Positions 37,238 through 48,170 of a stretch of 64,000 nucleotides of DNA are shown here, piece by piece. How positions within the stretch are numbered: position 1 is the stretch's first letter; every line of letters begins with the position of its first letter. The notes beneath the pieces are model-generated. The model did no database searches. It saw nothing but the letters and a program-made list of their open reading frames with translations, and was not told the DNA's origin. The translations under genes and the position numbers were made by a program. The stretch is from Laccaria trichodermophora (taxonomy: Eukaryota; Basidiomycota; Agaricomycetes; Agaricales; Hydnangiaceae): assembly GCA_018417955.1 (NCBI GenBank), contig JACTVC010000023.1, positions 310,001-374,000 of the forward strand, given 5' to 3'.

Positions 37238-40200
37238 ATGTTCTGGAAGTTACGCGTTACCAAGAGAAAAACCCAACCAACATACGATGCCAATGTCGAA
37301 AGAGCTACGCATTCATTTTCACTATCTTCACTCTCACCACAACCTCAAGCATCCGTTCGACTCGGAGATGCGTTTCAATCCGATATCAGAACCCAACCTG
37401 TATTACAAGGTGTTAACCTCGAAGTAGCTACACCCTTATCTTCACCAGTCTCGTCGCCTTCAACTCCGTCTCGAACATACAATTGTGAAGAAATTCGGTC
37501 CAATAGCAAAATCCAATCAAAACAACATGTCGACCCAGAAAGACAAAAGAGGCACGCAAAAAATATCCGACGGAGGACCAGCCATTTCCGTGTCCTTATC
37601 ATTGGCCGTGCCAATGCTGGAAAAACAACAATTCTTCAGCGAGTTTGCAACACAACTGAATGTCCGAAGATTTTCAATCCCCAAGGCTATGAGGTGTGTG
37701 TGCCATTGAAATGACTTACCTCATTGAATGATCATCTTGTGGATAGATTGACTTGTCTGAGCTGAACTCGACTGCACAGGTAATCCAAACTAACCCACAA
37801 TTTGCTAGTGCTTATAACCTGTAGTGAGGAAATCACAACATTGAGAATGAATTGATATTTGAGAGCAATCCAGGATTCATCTTCCATGACTCTTGCAGCT
37901 TTGAAGCAGGTAGAGTGTCAGAGCTGGATACTGTCAAGAACTTTATTGAGCACCATTCAAAAACAATGGAAATTGGGAAGCAACTACATGCAATCTGGTG
38001 AGTAACAAAATGATTGTCAAGTCCAAGATTTACATATATTCTTTTTAGGTACTGCATCCCAGTAAATGATGAGGCACGGCCAATTACTAGAGCAGAGCTG
38101 GATTTCTTTGATAAATGTGGGACTGGCAAAGGTGGGTCACTGTGGTGGTAATAATGATCCTTGTAAAATTCTGCCTTTTATTATGCCTTGCAGTTCCTGT
38201 CATTGTCCTGTTTACAAAAGCAGACCTGCTTGATGCTCAAACAATTGAGCGACTAATCAATACTGGAATGAGCATTGAAGATGCTGCAGGTAAAGCTGGA
38301 GAGGAGTCAGTTATCAAATTCCAGAAAGACTTTGGCCATCAGCTATATGCAAAGAAGTATCCTCCCAAAGCACACATATATTTTCAAGGTGAACAAGTTG
38401 ATTTTTGCAGATGTAATGTCCCTAACTTATTGCATTTGATTTGATAGATATGCAATATGCTACAAGTGACTGTAGCCTGCTTTTGAAGCAAACAGCAGCT
38501 GTCCTTTCAGATGACACTATTTTACAGCTATTTCTTTCAGTTCAACAAAATCACTTGTCATTGTCAATGCAACATGCAATTGAAAGGTAATCATCTTACA
38601 TTATTTCATATAGAAGCAGAGGGCTCATTTCTGATGTTAGAGTCATGTTCAGTTCTGTATGGTCCTCAGAAACATCTGAAAAGAATGAAATGACACTTGT
38701 CAGATCAATCTTGAATTACTTTCCACATACTATAAGTAAAAATTATCCAGCTGCTTGGCTGATTGACAACATTTATTCAAACAGAATGTAAGTCCTGGTC
38801 TACTGCCCTCTCCTGCTTAATGCCAATGATGCTCTGGTTTTCAAACAGCTTGTAAGTCAGGATACATCTCAACTTCTCTGCTAGATCCTGACTATGCATG
38901 GTCTTGATTTAAATAGCATGTAAGTGGGGGTAAGCTGATCTTCCCTAATACTGACAGTAGCCTACTCTGGTTCTGAACAGGGTGTAAATGATGGTCTATC
39001 TACCCTTCTCTGGTTGATACTGATGATAGCTGTCTCTGTTTTTCAAACAGTTTGTAAGTTAGAATTTGACTGATATTTCATGCTCAGAGCTCAAAATGGT
39101 CTGCTTTGGTGTTTTGAACAGAGTGTAAGTTATGGTCCAGCTAGGCTTTTCTGCTTGATGCTAAGAGCAACCTCCTCTTCAATACATATGATTAGTATGT
39201 AAGTTATATTCAGGCTGACCTTTTCTGCTTGGTGCTGACAGTAGCCCACTCATGCTTTCAAACAGGTTGTGAGTAAAAGTCAAATTGCCTTCTCCTCTCA
39301 CGCTAACAAAAGCTTTCTTTGGTTTCTGTAAAGAATGTAAGTGGAAAACTTTTTTGCCTCCTCCCCCTGATGCTAACATGACCTACTCTGGATTTCAAAC
39401 AGATGGTGAGTCAGAGGCCATCTGAGCTTTGCAGTTTGGTGCTGATTCTGGCATGTGGTTTTAACAGGATGTAAGGTATTCCACATGGTCTTCTCTACAT
39501 TCTGCTTAATTCTGCCTCTCTAACTTCAACAGCATGTAAGTCAAGCCTTAGCTACCCTCTATGCTTTGATGGTGACAATAGCTTGCTCTGACTTTTGGGC
39601 AGCATGTAAGTTAGAGTGCTAGTCTTCTTTGCTTGCACTAACAATAATACACTTTGGGGTTTGAACAGGATGTAAGTTAAAGTGCTGACCATCCCTGCTT
39701 GCTGCTGACATTATTTACTCTGGGGTTAATTAGGGCATAAGTCAGAGAAAAGGTCTTCTCCACTTGATGCTAACATTTTGCCTGCTTTGGTTCTCAAACA
39801 GAATGTAAATCAGAATGCTGGTTTTTCTGCTTGTTGCTGACAATTGTCCACTCTGGGCTTTCAACAGCATGTAAGTTACCAGACTAATATTCATTTTCAA
39901 CTAACAATATTTTTGTAGTTTGTATGTTTGAACTTCTTCCAGACTCCCCAGTATGATGTTAACAAACAGATGCCACAGATTGTAAGCTCATGTCAAATTA
40001 TATTGAGACCATCCTCACAATGTTCCAACCTGTTAAATAGCCTGTATGTTAATTTTATCTCTTTCGCCACTCATCTCCCCACCTTACTTATAGCCTTCAT
40101 TGATTAGGTGAAAGATATTCTCAAATGTATAAACTGGTCCTCTGTGAGACCAATTATTCATGGATGCTGTCAAAGTTTCTGACCTTTCTATTTGATTTAG

Positions 40201-40500
40201 ATTGGCAATACCAAGACTTTTCAGAGTAGGGCATTTCTATGTATTGGTAACAATACTTTGATGCCTGACACCACTCCATGATCTTACTTTTTTATATATC
40301 ACATAGCTACCGCCATCATTGCAGAGCACTCCTTTTTCATTTGGAAGCATGCACCCTCAAAGTCCTCTGACCCCTTCAAAATTTCTTTTGACATATTCAA
40401 ATCATCTGCTGCCTTCTACAACATTCAAAATGACATTCAGAAAGTGGATCAAGGAAATACAGAAGTTGTATCTGCAATTGTAAGAATTGCTTTGGATAAT
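37238..40500 (+). pseudogene. P-loop GTPase (G-domain) gene, decayed, carrying a micro-exon array
   Basis: Agaricomycete-type G-domain protein. Exons in phase: 37238-37693, 37747-37779, 37825-37997, 38049-38131, 38194-38388, 38448-38586, 38614-38787; then the micro-exon array; then further exons (about 40108-40145, 40201-40229, 40308-40492). G1 is GRANAGKTT. G3 reads DSCSFEAG where relatives have DSRGFEAG. G4 is FTKAD. The third exon begins with TGA (37825-37827) where Arg is expected (TAQ-R-GNHNIENE). All three lesions are C-to-T or G-to-A at CpG. The first exon is CpG-normal and everything after it is CpG-poor. Exons after the array read VKDILKCINWSS and TTAIIAEHSFFIWK in a phase that does not match the array entry phase. 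Role unknown. Confidence 0.7.
38785..40043 (+). other. Tandem array of about 18-20 three-nucleotide micro-exons between short introns
   Basis: Units of 51-74 bp repeat with the junction AG|NNN|GTAAGT. The 3-nt cores start at 38785, 38849, 38917, 38981, 39051, 39122, 39196, 39266, 39334, 39403, 39468, 39533, 39603, 39669, 39734, 39802, 39868, 39919, 39979 and 40041. The first core is the end of a normal exon. Donors are GTAAGT, GTGAGT, GTAAAT, GTATGT, GTAAGC or GTAAGG, except ATAAGT at 39737. Most introns hold a CTGAC or CTAAC branch-like motif 15-35 nt before the AG and a pyrimidine-rich stretch. Intron lengths are 48-71 nt, normal for this genome. Cores are mostly NNT, so no included subset creates a stop in phase 0 or 2, and any skipping keeps frame. 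The bodies between junctions are also similar (CTGCTTGATGCTGACA-like), showing tandem duplication of an intron-plus-micro-exon unit. Confidence 0.8.
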
Positions 40501-41208
40501 TGTCTTTGTAAGTTTGGAAAAGAGAAATTTATAATACCTGTCTGATGCTGCACTTAGCCCATTAAATCTTACCAATGAATTATCTTGCTGCCATTTATAC
40601 AGTCACCATTGATGTCAGTTTCAACACTTTAGTCATTTTGGATCCAGTATCATTATCTTGTTATGAGATTTGAATTCCCTCAAACTCACAACTAGATGCA
40701 CTTTTTCCTTTGAAACTGGGAATTGAATGTTCAGCTGCAGTGACATTCATTCAGTCAATTCAATTTTTATATGTGCCCAAATGCAGGTGGATGGATGTCT
40801 AGCAGTTCCAACCCCTAGTACTTATCTGTTGTCCACTTTGGCATCCAGGTGCGATAGGGCACGTGCACTGAGAGAACTGATCAGGGCTGTTCGCCTACAT
40901 TTTTATGCACCTATATGTTTCACCAAGAGAATGATGGGTAAGTTTGACCTCTGCACAGGTGGATTTTTTCCCCTTCACTGGTTCCTCAGCTGCCTAAATT
41001 TTAGAAGGGACTCTCAAGATCTTTGTTTGTATATTGGTCAATACATGTGCCTGTCATGATAGATTTTATGAATTTTGCATGTCTCATGTGCAAGAGCTGG
41101 GTTCAATCCCCAGACAAAGAAATTTAAAATCTTCCTTTACATTTTGTATTCATAGGTCAACTTTGGTGTCCAGGTGTGATAGGGCCTGTGCACTGGAGAA
41201 CTGATGAG
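40500..41208. repeat. GTPase 3' flank with a duplicated segment
   Basis: The phrase around CACTTTGGCATCCAGGTGCG with following GATAGGGC...GTGCACTG (about 40835-40890) recurs, diverged, at about 41157-41205, just before the 5' LTR. Whether the GTPase reading continues through 40787-40940 is unclear. Confidence 0.45.
41021..41119 (+). repeat. tRNA-like element with strong T-arm
   Basis: T-arm CTGGG-TTCAATC-CCCAG is perfect and contains a consensus B box. CTTTGTTT at 41021 pairs with AGACAAAG at 41112-41119 with one mismatch, as an acceptor stem would. ATTGGTCAATACATG is A-box-like. The interior is too long and the anticodon arm is not clear. It is more likely a tRNA-derived repeat or pseudogene than a working tRNA. 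Confidence 0.45.
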
Positions 41209-41825
41209 TGTTACAAATCTTTTTCTCATATCTACAGACACACACAGACACTTACATACTCCTAAGACGTATCTAGACTATACTGGACAGACTCTAGATA
41301 CACATCCCAGTCAGATTTCTTTCTTATGATTCATAGATATGTAGAATGACTCATATGACTCCTTCAGAGTCATATGAATCATATGGACTCAGTATGACTC
41401 CTTCAGAGTCATATGAATCATATGGACTCAGTATGACTCATATGACTCTACACAAGTCATAACGACTCATACTTCTGATTCATATCAACTCGTACCCCTA
41501 GTATATAAGTAGGGTACTTCTGTTTGTATTCGGTAGCTTGAACCTAGGCAATTAAAGCTTAGTTCATCCCTCAGACAGACCCTCAGAAGTAAGATCACCC
41601 TCGAACTCTATAGTCTTTCGACTTAGAGCCTCTATTGAAACCTCGAATGAAACAACTAAGTCTTCAATGTCAAAGACTTAATCACTTAGGCCTAGTCAGC
41701 ATAAGATCACCGAATCTCTATCAGACCTGCATGGCATAGAGTATTGCGGAACCCTGTAGTGTTGTTATTAAGGGCATAACAAACTGACAGCACAAGACTA
41801 CGTCATCTCAGAAGAGAATGTAGCA
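41209..41825 (+). repeat. 5' LTR
   Basis: 617 bp. It differs from the 3' LTR by scattered substitutions and by an extra tandem copy of a segment of about 42 bp (about 41362-41440). A TATA box (TATATAAG) is at 41502-41509, so transcription would begin about 30 bp later. The octamer GAATGAAC is repeated three times just after its end. No primer-binding site complementary to a tRNA 3' end was recognised. Confidence 0.8.
41348..41470 (+). promoter_or_regulatory. Cluster of TGACTC (Gcn4/AP-1-type) motifs in LTR U3
   Basis: TGACTC appears five times and its reverse complement GAGTCA twice within about 110 bp. Two are full TGACTCA sites. The cluster lies 40-150 bp upstream of the TATA box. These are consensus sites for fungal bZIP factors such as Gcn4/Cpc1. 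Function in this LTR is inferred. Confidence 0.5.
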
Positions 41826-42111
41826 GAATGAACGAATGAACGAATGAACTTGAAGCTTATTCTAACTGCCCATTACGCTTAACAACTGTAACAAAAGATT
41901 CAAGCTTACCCAGATCAGAAGGTGCATCACCTGCCCTCTACCTGAAACCAGAACAAGCTGGACAACATACAAAGGGTTATATGTCTTACTGAAGAGTATA
42001 ACATACACATTGAAGACACTATAAGTCTCATCAGAGAATATAATGAAAGAATCAAAGACATCATCGTATTACTAGAAGGCATACCGAATACGCCTTCCAC
42101 CTGAAGAAACC

Positions 42112-44440
42112 ATGGCTTCTCAAGGAGAATCAAGTTAGTGGAGATTTAGAGCACCAGAGAGCTCAGACTCAGAACCCGAACCCAGAACCAACCTCTTCAC
42201 ATCAGGCAAAGAACAGTACGAAAGTGCAGACGAGGGTAACAGTCCCTCTGTATTACAGACACCAGTATCAGGAACATCGACACCGACATCTACTACAGGT
42301 AGATACAGACGAATCACAGGATTAAGACCAGATGTATCTCCTTTCAGCAGAAGGAATACACCAAGAGGATCACCTTTGATCACCAGAACTTCCAGCAGTA
42401 CTCCCTGTCACAAAAAGTGACCAGACACCTGTTTCAGATACAATGGCTGGATGGATTTCAATTCTTTTTGGTGGATGTCAAGATAATATAAAATGTAGTA
42501 GATCCCCAAATTTTCATATTACTTGGACAAAATCTGATTGAGATATACCATTATAATCCTTTCTACACACCAGGGGGATTTTTCAGATTTTTTTTTCAGA
42601 GCCCAATTTTTTTACAGTACATAGAACTACTTAATGTAAGTATGGAACATTTTGAATTATGTCCATAAGTTCATTTGTTGAGAAGATATAAAGCCTCAAA
42701 GTATGGTGTTTTCAGTCATATTGACCTTGTTCACACAATAATTGCCACATTGCTCAGCTTATATCTCCCCAACAAATAAACTTATAGACATAATTCAAAA
42801 TATTCCATACTTATATTAAGTAGTTCTATGTACTGTAAAAAAATTGGGCTCTGAAAAAAAAATCTGAAAAATCCACCTGGTGTGTAGAAAGGGTTACAAT
42901 GGTATATCTCAATCAGATTTTGTCCAAGTATTATGAAAATTTGGGGATCTACTACATTTCATATTATCTTGACATTCACCAAGAAGAATTGAAATCCATC
43001 CAGCCATTGTATCTGAAACAGGTGTCTGGTCACTTTTTGTGACAGGGAGTAGTGTGCAGCCATTACTCGCACCAGTAATCACAACACCTGCATTTTCACC
43101 AATAGATTTAACCAGACTAGGTATCACACCTACCAATGAAAGAACCCAGACAGTTGAACAGTTCAATGCACAGGCATTAAACCCGTACCCAGAGTCACCA
43201 ACCATACCAGAGACTCCCAGACAAAGCAACACACCGATAGAACCTGAGAACCCGATGATACCAGAAATGCCAGACACACTGCCAGCAACCACCAGCATGC
43301 TTCCACAGAATACAGAAAGTCCATACCCAACTGCCATAAGTGGAAAAGGAACTGACAGATGCTGAGCTCCTAAAGATTATAATGGAGATGAATCCAGAGA
43401 CAAGTTATGGATCAGAATGGTCAAGTCGTTCATGAGGGCAAATGAACAACTCTGACACCTGAGTTGGTGATCAACTTTGCACTCAGCTACATGACAGAAG
43501 GGAGAGCCACAGATTGGGCTACTCACTTTATTGACAAACACACCACAGAGATAGGCCTACGCTCAGGCTTAAATTGGAAACTGTGAAGCGTTCACTCTGA
43601 ACTTCTTGCATAGCTGAAGCCAAGAGGGAAGGAGGAGGCAAGAATGGGTGGATCTGGGATCAACACCCATAAGTGAGCAATGAGCAGTTACAAGATACTC
43701 AGCTGGCCCAACATGATTATGCATACTGTAGGAAGTACAGATATACAAAGCACTACATGTAGTGCAAGAGGATGGCAAGACTGCTGACAAGATGGTGGTT
43801 CAAGACAAAAGATCAATATATTATGTAAGATATCCAAATCTAGCTATATACCACTGTTTGACTATGGCCTCTGGGCATTCCCTTCCAATCCTGTATCACA
43901 GAAACAATTCAAGAAATTGTTAGAAGAAACATTTGATCCTAGAAAGACAGAGGACTGAGCAAGAGTCGATCTCACCATTCTCAAACACAAATGAGGAGAT
44001 CTAGAGAAATACATCCTCAACTTCGAATCACTAGCAAGTCGAGCAGGATACACCTTAGAAGAGAAAATGCTTGCAATGACATTCTTAAAAGGGCTTCACC
44101 CTTCACTAAGAATCAAGATCACTTCTCAGAAAGAACCACCAAAGACACTTGACAAAATCAAGAAAGATGCAAGAGCATTCGAACAGTTGTACTACCAGAC
44201 ACAGCTCTGGCAAGACAAAGTTATGAACTGGCAACCTAGCCGACCAGTTCAACGAACTTTGTTCACCCTGAAAGCTCGAGATCCAGACACCATGGATATT
44301 GACAGATTGACCATAGACAAATGAAATGAATATATGAAGAAAGGGAAATGCTTTAGATGTGGACAAACAGGACATGTATCTCGCGACCACGTGACTAATC
44401 CCACTCTCAACTCTGGAAAAATTCTGAAAAATCCACGACT
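42112..44440 (+). pseudogene. gag of the Ty3/Gypsy element, decayed and interrupted
   Basis: The first ATG (42112) opens MASQGESS and meets TAG at 42136; the same frame then continues with an acidic Ser/Pro-rich region. A MITE interrupts it at 42401-43049 and the frame resumes precisely on the other side (SVQPLLAPV). Downstream frames give a gag core (MTFLKGLHPSLRIKI at 44070), then TGA at 44322 where relatives have Arg, then the CCHC knuckle CFRCGQTGHVSRDH. Several further stops lie between 43360 and 44060. Confidence 0.7.
42401..43049. mobile_element. 649-bp palindromic MITE, Tc1/mariner-like (TA target duplication)
   Basis: Arms of nearly 290 bp are inverted copies of each other, starting CTCCCTGTCACAAAAAGTGA at both ends. 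TA flanks it at 42399-42400 and 43050-43051. It sits inside gag, and removing it with one TA restores the gag frame. It contains almost no CpG, like its retrotransposon host, so it is an older insertion. Confidence 0.85.
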
Positions 44441-46749
44441 CCAGTCAAAGGAAAAGGCACCACTCAGAAAGTATGCACTATCATGACTGAGTTAAAAGGC
44501 AGAGAACTAGAGGAAGCAAAAGTTGCTTTCTTAGAAGCTATAGATGAGAAATCAGAGGAATCCAACAATGAATCTGACGATGACAGACAGGATTTTTAGT
44601 GCAAAGGCTAGCAACGATGTCTAGACCTTCAAAGAAACTTTTCATTAAAGCTCTTAGAATTCAAGGTGTACCTAACAACGATTTGAAATTGATGCATGTT
44701 GACACCAAAATTATTAATGGAAAGAAAACCGTCGAAACGAAAGCACTCATCAACAGTGGCACTCAAGGAATCTTTATGGACGAACAGTTTGCAAAGAATC
44801 ACTGACTCCTGCTCTTGAGATTGGATAATGAGATCCAAGTCTCAAACGTAGATGAAAGTCCAAACAAGAGTGGACCAATCCGATTCTATACCCAGCTCCT
44901 GACGAAAATTGATGGAAAAGTCACCTCCACCCAATTTTTAATTTCCAACCTAGGAAAAACAGATGTAATCCTCAGACTGCCATGGCTAGATCAAATCAAC
45001 CTGATCATTGATTGGACAAAGAAATCCATCAGAATCATTTCTGATAGGATAAAACTACCAAGCATAAAACGAGCCATACTCAACGAATTCCAGATTTGAG
45101 CAGTACAGATAAAATGGGAAGAAATGGAATCACAAAAGGTTTTCACAGATCAGTTACGAAAGACCTTAAAGAAGAAATCTACAATCTCTATTGAAGAGAT
45201 ACCTGACGAAGACATAACCCCAAAGTTTGAGAGGTTAACAGATAATGAAGAAGCCATTCTCATTGCTGTGAATGAACTTCCTGAATCCTGATGAATATGA
45301 AGATATGCCAGCATTGGTACCTGACACAGAAGATGACAAAGAAGAACCAGAAGACAATCTTATCACCACATACCTTCAAGAAGAAGAAGTATCGATCAGG
45401 GCTAAAACATCCATATCACAGAGCCTTGTGCACAAAGAAGAATCAAAAGAAGAAAGAACTTTCGAAGAACTAGTCCCAAAAGAATATCACCAGTTCAGAT
45501 CAGTATTCAAAAAGAAAGCATCAGAACACTTTCCCGAATCCAGATCATGGGATCATTGTATCGATCTCAAACCAGATTTTGTACCAAAAAGATTGAAATT
45601 ATATCCCTTAGGACAGAAAGAAGAAGGAGAGATGAACAAGTTCATTGATGAAAACTTAAAGAAAGGTTTCATTCAACCATCAAATTCACCTCAAGCTTTG
45701 CCCTTCTTTTTCATAGCCAAGAAAGACAGTAAAGTGTTAAGACCTTGTCAAGATTATCGTTACCTGAATGATTATACGATCAAGAATGCTTATCCCCTTC
45801 CATCTATCGATGATCTTCTAAATAAGCTCCTAGGAGCTAAGATTTTCATGAAACTAGACATCCGATGGGGATATAACGACGTCTGAATCAAGTTAGGAGA
45901 TGAATGGAAAGGTGCTTCATCACTAAAAGAGGACTATTCGAACCAACAGTAATGTTCTTTGGAATGATGAACTTGCCTGCAACATTCCAAGCCATGATGA
46001 ACGACTATTTCACTGATATGATTGCAGAAGGATGGGTCCTGATCTATATTGATGATATTCTCATATTCTCCAAAGACCCCAAACTTCATCAAGAGCGAAC
46101 TATGAAAATTTTAACAAGACTCAGAGATAAGGATTTGTTCCTTAAAGCAGTGAAGTGCGTTTTCAACACAACAGAAGTCGAATACCTAGGTTTCATTATC
46201 CGGCCAAATGAAATCTCCATGGACCCAACAAAGTTAGCTGGAATCCAAGATTGGACTCCACCCACGAATGTCAAAGGTGTCAGATCATTTTTAGAATTTG
46301 GCAACTTGTACTGAAGATTCATTGGCAATTACACAGAAACTGCCAAACCCCTGAATGAACTTACAAAGAAGACAAAAGTTTTTGAATGGTCACAAGAGTG
46401 TCAGACAGCCTTTGAAAACTGAGGTCTTTACCATCCCCTATGAGTTCCGGCGGAATCCGGCGGATTCCAAGCGGAATGTCGGAATTCCATGGAATTCTGA
46501 CGGAAACTAGTTGGCTGGAGCCTCAGCCATTCTGGTTTCCAATTCCATGGAAATTCCAATGGAATCCGACGGAATCCGGTGGAAATGGTCAGAATCCGGG
46601 AGCCTCCCGGAACAGTTTCCATTGGAATCCATTGGAATTCCAACCAGATTCCATGGAATTCCAATGGAAAGTATATTCCATTCAAATTCCAACAGATTCC
46701 GAGAGATTCCAATGGATTCCAATATTTGTTGTTGTTATTATAATATATA

Positions 46750-46855
46750 ACAAAAGGAGTGGATGCATAAGGATTGAACTCTAGCCTCGGGGAAGGTCAC
46801 ATGAAGTCCAAGCAGCAACATTTCTGCTACACCATACGGCCATTAAAATGCTAGT
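46750..46855 (-). repeat. Second tRNA-derived SINE-like unit inside the hAT-like element
   Basis: On the minus strand TGGTGTAGCAGAAATG fits an A box and GAGTTCAATCC fits a B box, 50-60 nt apart. AT-rich sequence with TATAATAACAACAAAT follows as a possible tail. No closed cloverleaf was found. Confidence 0.45.
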
Positions 46856-46989
46856 AACATTTATTCCATACAACCCACCCTCACGGCCACCTTCCTAAAC
46901 GAGTCGCGGCGTTTGCCGGCGTCACCATCAGCATTTCCGTTTTGCTGTCAACCACAACCACAACCTGAACCACAACCACCACCTGAACC

Positions 46990-47440
46990 ACAACCACCAC
47001 CACCGTCACCGCGACCAGCTCGGTCACCGCCGACCACGCCCACGCCAGCGGACAACGACGACGACGATGGACGACGACACGACGACACGACGACGACGAC
47101 GGACGACGACACGTCAGCGACGACGAGGCCGGCCACACGACGACGGACGACGACACGTCAACGCACGACGAGGACGACGACACGTCAACGCACGACGACG
47201 ACGGACGACGCGTCAACGCACAACGACGACGACGGACGACGACGACGACGGGTCGCGTCAACACACGACGACCACGCACGACACATCAGCGACGACGAGG
47301 ACGACTCGTCAACGGACGACGACGACGACGACGGACGACGACGACGACGGACGAGGACGACGACACGTCACGTCGACGGACGACACGTCAGCGACGACGA
47401 GACGGCGCACGTCAACGGACGACGACGAGCCCCCTCCCTT
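46990..47440 (+). repeat. GAC/ACG trinucleotide-rich block
   Basis: About 450 bp dominated by ACGACGACG with inserted ACACGTCAACGCACG units. It gives long apparent ORFs in several frames (Asp/Arg/Thr-rich) that I regard as artefacts of composition. Confidence 0.85.
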
Positions 47441-47855
47441 TTCCCTCCCCCCTTCCTATTCCCTCCTCCTTCCTATTCCCTCCCCATTCCTTTTCCCTCC
47501 CCCTTCCTTTGTCCTCCCCCTTCCCTGTCCCTCCCCTCCCTCTTCCCTCCCCCTTCCCTTTTCCATCCCCCTTCCCTTTTCCCTTCCCCTTCCCTTGTCA
47601 ATCCCCTATTTCTTTTCCCCCCCCCCTTCCTTTACCCTTTTACCTTCCCCCCTTTCTTTTCCCTTTTCCCTTCCCCCCTTCCTTTTCCCTTTTCCCTTCC
47701 CCCCTTCCTTTTCCCTTTTCCCTTCCCCCCTTCCTTTTCCCTTTTCCCTTCCCCCCTTCCTTTTCCCTTTTCCCTTCCCCCCTCTTCCTTTTCCCTTTTC
47801 CCTTCCCCCTTCCCTCCTCATTTCCTGCCCCTTCCTTGCCCATCCCCTCCCTCTC
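47441..47855 (+). repeat. Polypyrimidine (C/T-only) tract of about 400 bp
   Basis: Almost pure C and T on the + strand, built of units like CCCCCTTCCTTTTCCCTTTT. The segment 47645-47780 is a clear tandem repeat of about 34 bp. Such strand asymmetry can form triplex or H-DNA. No coding meaning. Confidence 0.85.
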
Positions 47856-48044
47856 TAGTATACACTGTATGTAGTTAAATATATTTTGTATTATAATTGA
47901 AATACATCATTATTTGATCTAAATCACTTGTGAATTTGTGAATTTTATAAGGAGGTTTGAATTTCTGACTTCAATAAATACAGCTCAAGTCACCTGACCT
48001 CTACCTCAGTTCTGATCAGCACAAATCAGTCTTCTGGAATTCAA

Positions 48045-48170
48045 TTCAGATTCTGGTGGAATCCATTGGAATTCCATTCAGAATCCGGTGGAATCCATTG
48101 GAATTCCATTCAGAATCCGGCGGAATCCATTGGAATTCCATTCAGAATCCGGCGGAATCCACTGGAATTT
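48045..48170 (+). repeat. 32-bp tandem repeat near the right end of the hAT-like element
   Basis: Nearly four copies of a unit containing GGAATCCATTGGAATTCCAT then TCAGAATCCGG. Related GGAATTCC-bearing units lie just inside the left terminus (46470-46720). They are probably subterminal repeats of the element. Confidence 0.8.

Noticed and set aside
38785..40043. CRISPR-like or satellite array
   Set aside because: The spacing is regular, but the conserved part is a splice junction (AG-NNN-GTAAGT) plus branch motif, bodies are related rather than unique, and the context is a eukaryotic gene.
41826..41893. Extending the 5' LTR to the GTAACA at 41893
   Set aside because: It would mirror TGTTAC at the start, but the 3' LTR homology stops at the position matching 41825, where the flanking near-duplication ATGAG/ATGAC also fits.
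46913..47878. Long ORFs (up to 321 codons) on + strand
   Set aside because: They come from GAC repeats and a polypyrimidine tract inside a non-autonomous element; composition alone keeps the frames open.
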